Source: Euryodendron excelsum
Lineage: Eukaryota; Streptophyta; Magnoliopsida; Ericales; Pentaphylacaceae
Assembly: GCA_033060915.1 (NCBI GenBank)
Contig: CM065392.1
Span: 20,921,001-20,985,000, forward strand
DNA length: 64,000 nucleotides
Direction: 5' to 3'
Shown: piece after piece, positions 57,561 through 64,000 of the stretch
How positions within the stretch are numbered: position 1 is the first letter of the stretch
How the letters are laid out: each line of letters begins with the position of its first letter
The notes under the pieces: generated by a model
The model's input: the letters and a program-made list of their open reading frames with translations, nothing else
What the model was told of the DNA's origin: nothing
Databases searched by the model: none
Program-made: the position numbers and the translations under genes

Positions 57561-58369
57561 TGCAATTTTGGGGTCGTGAACATACAAGGCTAAGGCTTCA
57601 CCACATAATCAAGGAGGCCGGACCCACGTGGTCTCTGGTTAGACTAGAAGAAAGCCCCCGACACGGTGACTCTCCAATAGCCCAATCCTACACATGGACC
57701 GGGAATCCCCTTGTTTCAAGCATGCAAAGAAAGGGGGGGAAAGAGATGGGGGATTAAAATAGAGAAAACCCAAGTGGGTTAGGAGAAAGAAGAGAGATGG
57801 GGGAAGTGCGAAAATTTAAATAAGGAGCCTACCGTATGTCTTGTTTATTTTGCGCGTTGTGCTGTCTTCGGTCTTCGGTCTTTGTCTTGATCTTCGTCTT
57901 CAATCCTCAAGAGTTGTCTTCAAGCTTTGGATTGCAGCTCTTCAAGTCTTCAAAGGATGGTTGAAGGCTAGTGTATGAGTGTATGAGGATGTATAGGAGT
58001 GTATATGAGACTAGGGTTTATGTATGGTGGCTAGGGTTTGGAGAACCTAAGGAGGCTAGGGTTTAGGGAGTAAAAGAGCTCTGTATATCGAAATATAGGA
58101 TTTAGGTTGAGTTTGCGGATCCCTTTCACGTTGAATGAGGCTCTGTATTTATAGAGGTTGGACAACACTGGCGCCTGTTGCAGTGGCGCCTGTTGCAGTG
58201 GCGCCAGGCCAAATTTTACACTTGCGCCACTGGGAATGGCGCTAGGCCATTTTTTGGCTTGTAGTGGCGCCAGCCAATTAGGAAATGTTTAAGGTCGGCA
58301 AGCAACGTATCTTTGACTAGATCTGGGTGCCTGTACTAGTGACTACCATGCAATTTTTAGCTTGACTTC

Positions 58370-59030
58370 ACTAGGAGTGACTCCGGAAAGTCCGGGAATG
58401 ATTTGAAGGAGCCGGAAATGACCCGGAAGGCCGGAAAGGAGTAGGAACACTTAAAATAGTGTTCTGGAGGTATTTGACTTAAAAAGTAAGGACAAAATGT
58501 GTCAAAAAGGTTGCTCGGGCCTTTAGGGGCAAAACGGTCAATCGGACTGGGAAGCTGCCGGGGCGAACTCGGACTGTCCCGGAAGAAGACTTGGGATCTG
58601 GAAACATTATTTAGAATGTTCCCAGAGGTTTCCGGTTTGATTTCCAGAGCCGGCGTGGTCGAAAAAGGAGACCGGCCCACCAGGGGCAAAAGGGTCATTT
58701 CGCACCGGGTTGGCCGGAACTGACTCGGAATGCTCCGGAAAGGTAAAGGAAGGTTGAAAATACTATAAAAAGTAGTCTCAGGAGGTTACCGGTTTGATAC
58801 CCAGAGCCGGTGTGGTCGAAAAAGGAGACCGGCCCACCAGGGGCAAAATGGTCATTTTGTACCGGGTTGGCCGGAACTGACTCGGAATGATCCAGAAAGA
58901 TAAAGGAAGGTTGAGAATACTATAAAAAGTAGTCTTAGGAGGTTACCGGTTTGATACGCAGAGCCGGTGTGATTCCCGGGGCATTCGGATGCCTAGGAGC
59001 AAAATGGTCATCTTGACTGGAAAGTCTCAG
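58370..59030 (+). repeat. 157-bp tandem array in the inner copy
   Basis: Units anchored by accggcccaccaggggcaaaa at 58671 and 58828 (period 157), each followed by accgggttggccggaactga, aaatactataaaaagtagtct and ggttaccggtttgatac. About four units, the outer ones more diverged. Confidence 0.88.
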
Positions 59031-59206
59031 AAAAGGTCCAAAGGGCAGTTTGGTCATTTTTCACCAAATTGGGTTAACAGACACTGGTGTTGACCTAGGT
59101 TTTGAGTGTTTCCTCCACTCTAACGGCGGTCGTCGTGACACAGGGGTTTGTTGGCAATTCCCTATATTGACCTATTTGTGAGTATTTCCGCTACTCTAAC
59201 GGTTTT

Positions 59207-59760
59207 ATGAGTAGTTTCGCTACTCGAACCGTCTCAAGGAATAAACTGTCTCGAGAGAGGGATGGGAAAGGGGACTTACCGTCTTCGAAAAGACGTGCTT
59301 GGATTAGAACTGTCTCGAGGAATAAACTGTCTCGAGAGTGGGATTGGAAAGGGGTCTTACCGTCTCCGAAGAGACGTGCCTGGATTGGAACCGTCTCGAG
59401 GAATAAACTGTCTCGAGAGTGGGATTAGAAAGGGGTCTTACCGTCTCCGAAGAGACGTGCCTGGATTGGAACCGTCTCGAGGAATAAACTGTCTCGAGAG
59501 TGGGATTGGAAAGGGGTCTTACCGTCTCCGAAGAGACGTGCCTAGATTGGAACCGTCTCGAGGAATAAACTGTCTCGAGAGTGGGATTGGAAAGGGGTCT
59601 TACCGTCTCCGAAGAGACGTGCCTGGATTGGAACTGTCTCGAGGAATAAACTATCTCGAGAGTGGGATTGGAAAGGGGACTTATCGTCTTCGAAGAAACG
59701 TGCCTGGATTGGAACCGTCTCAAGGAATAAACTGTCTCGAGAGAGGGATTGGAATCGGAA
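59207..59760 (+). repeat. 81-bp tandem array, seven units
   Basis: The anchor ggaataaact occurs at 59238, 59319, 59400, 59481, 59562, 59643 and 59724, always 81 bp apart. Each unit holds cgtctccgaagagacg (a perfect 6-bp stem with a 4-base loop) and two CTCGAG palindromes around gaataaactgt. Because 81 is a multiple of three, open frames of 209 and 139 codons run through it on both strands; they are artefacts of the repeat. Confidence 0.95.
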
Positions 59761-60800
59761 AGGAAAGGAAAATGCCCCTAAGGGCATTTTGGTCATTTTG
59801 CCTTTATTTGGGCCTGACAGGCCAGCAAAGCGATGGAAAGACGAAATTTAGACCTAGAGAATTGGTTTCGATTGGAATATGCCCACAATGACTTGAAAAC
59901 AAGTTTGGACGGAGTGTAGATTGCCGATCGGTCAAAAATGGGGTGCTTACAGTATGGAAGAAATCACAAAACTTGAAAAGTTTTCTTGAAACAGTTGTTG
60001 AAGTCTATGAAAAAGTTATATTGATTGAAGAATTCTAGAAGAAATCTAAAAATGAAGATATTCAAAGAAGAATAGAAAATCAGTTGAAGAAATGAAGATC
60101 TTAAGTCTTGAAAACTCTCTTGAAGATTTTGAAGAAAACTTGGATCAATAGATGAAACAATGATGATGGAAGAACTCTACAAGTAATTACAATGGAGTTA
60201 ATTCATCTAGAATGGATTGAAGATGTTCTTAGAGTTATCAAGCATTGAAGAAGTATTTGCAAGCTTTAAAAAGCTTATTTGAATGATCCTTTAAAAGATT
60301 GAAGACTTTGGAGAAGAATGGATAAAAGCTGCAAAAACATGTATTCTGGTGAAAAGAGTCGACTCCTCAAGTTTCATGAGTCAACTCTTTCGAACAGAGC
60401 CTTAAAAATCCGCTAGAGACTCAAAAGAGTCGACTCCTGCTGTAAAAAGAGTTGACTCATTTCAATAGAGAACAAAAATTCTGAAGACTGCTTAAAAGAG
60501 TCCACCCCTGCTATAAAAAGAGTCGACTCATTTGGACAAAGCCTTGAAAAATCTGTTGAAACACAAAAAGAGTCGACTCATTGTAAAAAGAGTCGACTCC
60601 CGGCAGTAACGGCTATATTTCTGATAGACGGTATGGTGCAATTTGCCACCAAAACTTCTCCCATACTTCTCCAACGGCTAGAATCAATCCATAGCTTTAA
60701 ATACAAGATACTTACAACTTCTATAATGATGATTAGGGCAATAATAACATTTGTATCAAGAGCTTGAAGCTGAACCAGAGTTTCTTTTAAATCCACAAAC

Positions 60801-61479
60801 ATGCTCTCTACTTCTAGACCACTTCAACTATTGCATATGGATTTGTTTGGACCAACTAGAACTCTAAGTTTAGCTGGTAAAGAATATGATCTTGTCATTA
60901 TTGATGATTACTCAAGATTTACATGGACATTCTTTCTAACTCACAAAGATGAAACAATTGCTTTCTTTACCAAATTTTGTAAAAAGGTTCAAAACGAAAA
61001 AGGATTTACAATCATTACAATTAGGACTGACCATGGTGGTGCGTTTGATTACAAACCTTTTGAAATATACTGTGATGAAAATGGTTTTGAACACAATTTT
61101 TCAGCACCTAGAACTCCTCAACAAAATGGAGTTGTTGAGAGGAAAAAAAGAACTTTAGAAGAAATGGGGAGAACAATGCTTTGTGAAAACAATTTGCCAA
61201 AATATTTTTGAGTTGAAGCTGTTAACACAGCTTGCTATGTGTTAAACAGAGTTTTGGTGAGAAAATTCTTAAATAAAACCCCATATGAGCTTTGGAAAAA
61301 CAAGAAATCAAATGTTTCATATTTTAGAGCTTTTGGATGCAAATGTTTTTGTGTTGAATAACAATAAAGACAACCTTGGTAAATTCGATGCAAAATCTGA
61401 TGAAGTTGTCCTTCTAGGATATTCCTCACATAGCAAGGCCTATAGAGTTTACAATAAGAAAACTTTAGTTGTTGAATAA
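60801..61479 (+). pseudogene. Copia integrase (decayed)
   Basis: Starts LSTSRPLQLLHMDLFGPT. The catalytic blocks are present: VIIDDYSRFTWTFF, RTDHGGAFD and PQQNGVVERKKRT (Asp, Asp, Glu). A stop TGA at 61209 follows ...NNLPKYF; the frame goes on as VEAVNTACYVLNRV and, after a frame change, GYSSHSKAYRVYNKKTLVVE. The N-terminal zinc-binding part is missing. Confidence 0.85.
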
Positions 61480-61713
61480 TCAATTCATGTTACCTTTGAT
61501 GAACTAAACTCTTTGTCTAGAAAAGCTGTGAATGATGATGTAGATGATGTAGAGAAGAACTTGGATATATTGAATATCAACCCAACTCAAAGTGAAGCTC
61601 CACCACATGAAAATGAAAACCAAGATGACTCTTCAAGCCAACAAAATGAGAATGAAGGATTGCTAAAGGAATGAAAATTTGTCCACAACCATCCAACAGA
61701 GCAAATACTAGGT

Positions 61714-61760
61714 GATCTATCACAAGGGGTAAGAATAAGATCTATCACAAGGGGTAAGAA
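61714..61760 (+). repeat. 22-bp direct duplication in the copia remnant
   Basis: gatctatcacaaggggtaagaa is repeated with period 25 bp (61714 and 61739). It sits where the linker between integrase and RT has lost a segment compared with intact elements. Confidence 0.85.
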
Positions 61761-61960
61761 GGAATTGATTTTGATGAAACCTATGCACCTGTAGCTAGAT
61801 TAGAAGCTATTAGAATGTTGCTTGCATTTTCATGTTTCAAAAATTTCAAACTTTATCAAATGGATGTGAAAAGTGCATTTTTGAATGGTTTTATATCTGA
61901 AGAGGTGTATGTTGAACAACCTCCTGATTCGAAAATCCTTTATTTCCAAATCATGTTTTC
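61761..61960 (+). pseudogene. Copia reverse transcriptase, N-terminal fragment
   Basis: Reads [20 protein letters not shown] and [20 protein letters not shown] (first catalytic Asp in MDVKSAF), then EQPP, and breaks off. The YVDD part and RNase H are absent. Confidence 0.85.
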
Positions 61961-63883
61961 ATGGTTAAGATCATTTTAGGAAAGTGATATATCCAAAGAG
62001 GCCTCCAAAGGCCATATCAGGGTTTTAAGTCCTAGAACATCCAAACCTCTTTAAATTCCATGTTCAAAAGCTTTTTTCCAAAATTGGTCCAACAGTTGTT
62101 TTCTTGAAGCCCTAGAAGTCCACGTCTTAGGAAACCCTAGCTTTCTTTCTTGCATCATTAAATTCATTGCATCAAAAAGGTTTTCAAAGTTATTGGTGCA
62201 GCGTGTTTTCAAAAAGTGCATAACTTTCTTGAGTTGTTTTCAATAAGTGTCATATAAAATCATAGGTTTCTAAATAAAAAAACTTCACATAATATCATAA
62301 GATTTGCTTATCAAATCTTTCCTTTTTCGACCTCAAATCAAATTTTTTATTTTTGAAAACAACATCCAATCTTCTATTTTTTTAAAACAAAATCCAAAGT
62401 TCTAGTTTTTAAAAACAAAATCCAATCCTCTATTTTTGGAAACAAACTTAGAACTTCCATTTTTTGAAAATTTTCTAAAATGAAAATTTTCATTTTCAAA
62501 ACTTTTCAAAAGTAAAACTTCTATTTTTCAACTATAAATCATACATTTTCATATTGCACAAAATTAAATGTTTCCTACTTCAAGGCATCCCTCCCAAACC
62601 CTAGGTTACTTGTATTTTCAATCACTTCCAACCTTAGGTTAACCAAATCCTAGAAGGTCTAACCCTAGGTCAATCAAATCCTAAATTGACCTAACCCTGA
62701 GTCAACCAAACCTTAGGACACCTTAACCCTAGTTTGTCCCAACCAAGATTAGGAGGCTTTAATGTTGTAACTCTAGGACCTTTTTCTTCAAACTCCAACT
62801 CTAACCCAAAAAGGTTTTAAAAAACTCTTTCAAACTTGTCTCAATCTAAAATGGCTAGACACTTACCAATTTTCAAAAACTATTTGTAGAATGATTTCAA
62901 AAACTCACAACCCTAAGGCAATCCTAACCATTTTTTGGTTAGGGTTCCTTAAGGAAAATGATACATCAAATGAAACCTATAAGGTCCATATTAGGGTTTC
63001 AAATCCTAAATGTTTTGCAAAATCTTTTTTCAAAAATTATTTTTAAACGACATAGGCCTTCTATGGTTAAGATTGTCCAAGATCAAGAGAGATATTCAAA
63101 CAACAGAAGTTTCTAGCCCCTTTTTTTTTAAAAAAAAAAAATACTTTCTAAAACTCATGGTCTTGAAGGAGTTTAGTTTTTACATAACTAACCTCTCAAA
63201 GGCAATGAAACATCAACATACCTTTTGTAAGGTACATAAAATACAATTTTCAAAAACCTCTTCGAGACAAGTTCACAATGACTTTTCAAAATCCAATCTC
63301 AACTTTCTTCCAAACTCTCTTTGAAATTACATCATGCATCATTTTTTCCAAAAGTGATGATAAAATCCTTTTCAAAAACTTTTCATAGTGGACAGAAGTG
63401 GACATTTACGGACTGGAGATTCGAGTGAGTGAAACCTAGGATGAATGGATATGTAAGTATCTCAAGGGCGGGGTAGGGTGATAGTCTTTGATAATCTTTC
63501 CTACATGTAATCAACCTCCGAACCTAAAATCACTGTTTTCAAAGACCAAAACGGAGTCACTTTCTAAAAGGGCTTAAACATTCTCCAAAGGTTATCAACC
63601 AACCTATTTTCTCAAAAACCCTCTATTGAGAAAGTTTTCCAAAATCCTTTCAAAAAATCCTAAGTTCAGTCTTCGTGCTTTACTTAGTTTTATGTGAACT
63701 AACACATCTTTATCAAAGTTAGGTGGCGACTCTGAACTTTTTTCAAAAAAGGCCTTAATTAAATCAATTTCAAGTTTAAACCCTAATGCACTTATCCTCG
63801 TAGGAGGATGAGTTCTAATAGACAGAGTATTAGGTTTGGTCCGAGTCGAGACCCAGATTCGAGGCCAAAAATTGGGTGCGACA
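61961..63883 (-). mobile_element. Outer non-coding element, 5' part (minus strand)
   Basis: On the minus strand it starts TGTCGCACCCAATTTTTGGCC at 63883 and contains ggagtcgccacctaa-like sequence (complement at 63719-63732), a block like cggaggttgatta with ctaccccgcccttgag (near 63520-63460), and then the low-complexity aaaggtttgaaa-type interior. The order is the same as in the inner copy from 54833. Together with 53186-54464 it forms one element split by the copia insertion. The flanking 5-mers (taagc, ttggc) match only partly. Confidence 0.72.
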
Positions 63884-64000
63884 TTGGCAACGCAAGAGGC
63901 AGTGGTGGTGAGGCAGTGGCAGCGCAGTGGAGGTGCAGAAGAGGAGGTGGTGGCAGCGCAACGGAGGTGCAGCAGATGAGGTGGTGGTGGCGCAGCAGAG
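63884..64000 (+). repeat. GC-rich 34-bp tandem repeat (to window edge)
   Basis: Units gtggcagcgca...ggaggtgcag.aga.gaggtg, with gcagcgca at 63919 and 63953 and a related ggtggcgca at 63987. Composition is unlike the surrounding element. It may be a minisatellite or the edge of another gene or repeat beyond the window. Confidence 0.6.

Larger units (their letters stand above)
54833..59951 (+). mobile_element. Inner copy of the TGTCGCACCC non-coding element, complete
   Basis: 5119 bp, from TGTCGCGCCCAGAG to aaaaatggggtgcttaca, flanked by GTATG at 54828-54832 and 59952-59956. TG...CA ends with a 5-bp duplication fit an LTR-type integration. No internal second LTR or protein domain was found, so it could be a giant solo LTR (Ogre/Tat-like sizes) or a non-autonomous LARD-type element. 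In order: a head with ggagtcgccacctaa (54985-54999); a gene-free, purine-biased 2.2 kb; a block with a TATA-like tatttatagagg near 58147; a 157-bp tandem array; an 81-bp tandem array; and a tail with cattttggtcattttg. The family is inferred from two copies here. Confidence 0.75.
54465..61960 (+). mobile_element. Ty1/copia element, truncated, SIRE-like LTR
   Basis: The LTR starts TGTTGACTCAATGCCTTGAT (54465), is interrupted at 54832 by another element, resumes at 59957 and ends ataataaca at 60749. Without the insertion it is about 1.16 kb, typical of SIRE-type copia LTRs. It is followed by tttgtatcaagagcttg, close to the initiator-Met primer site. The interior is badly deleted: gag, protease and the start of integrase are missing, so the primer site is followed within about 60 bp by the integrase core. 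It ends inside RT at about 61960 without a 3' LTR, where sequence of the outer element resumes. Confidence 0.82.

Noticed and set aside
59207..59760. CRISPR-like regular repeats
   Set aside because: The repeats are continuous 81-bp units with no unique spacers, in a plant nuclear retroelement.
59262..59891. 209-codon open frame (and 139 codons on the other strand)
   Set aside because: It is the 81-bp tandem repeat read as 27-residue units; open on both strands only because 81 is divisible by three. No domain, and it lies in a non-coding transposon.

Overview
The window is nuclear DNA of a flowering plant, most likely a woody eudicot. It is AT-rich, its genes are split by GT-AG introns of up to 7.9 kb, and it is full of plant transposable elements. 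No bacterial-style operon, CRISPR array, rRNA or convincing tRNA gene was seen. Most long open frames fall in simple repeats or transposons. The host genes were found by joining exons by hand and comparing them with remembered plant protein families.

Layout. (1) 818-14512, + strand: the last four coding exons of a pentapeptide-repeat gene resembling plant FIP2; its 5' half lies off the left edge. Its introns hold LINE-type 3' ends, three copies of an hAT-like non-autonomous transposon, an AT-rich tandem duplication and a fold-back element. (2) 14.5-21.7 kb: intergenic repeats, then a possible spliced minus-strand transcript that starts head-to-head with the next gene. (3) 22173-37479, + strand: a complete eight-exon gene for a mitochondrial ERA-like GTPase (ERG), 426 aa. 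Its introns hold two LINE fragments, a SINE with a 15-bp target-site duplication, two more hAT-like copies, an inverted-repeat element with tRNA-like promoter boxes, and LTR-like debris. (4) 40136-49766: a full-length but decayed Ty3/gypsy retrotransposon. Its gag-pol is on the minus strand and it carries an additional open frame on the opposite strand, as known for the Tat group. The LTRs, the primer site and the 5-bp duplication CTTAT can all be placed. (5) 50939-51214, + strand: an intact small histidine-rich KS-type dehydrin gene (HIRD11-like). (6) 53186-63883: a nested repeat complex. A non-coding element with ends TGTCGCACCC...GGGGTGCTTACA lies on the minus strand. It is interrupted by a truncated Ty1/copia element, whose LTR is in turn interrupted by a second, plus-strand copy of the same non-coding family (54833-59951, duplication GTATG). 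That inner copy carries a 2-kb purine-biased strand, a 157-bp tandem array and a seven-unit 81-bp tandem array. The last 117 bases are a GC-rich 34-bp tandem repeat.

The three host genes are not functionally linked. ERG acts in mitochondria (rRNA/ribosome maturation in its family), the FIP2-like protein is probably cytosolic or cytoskeletal, and the dehydrin is a stress protectant. The main story of the window is transposon layering, inside introns and between genes. The nearest to a poorly described system is the non-coding TGTCGCACCC family, for which no coding capacity was seen.
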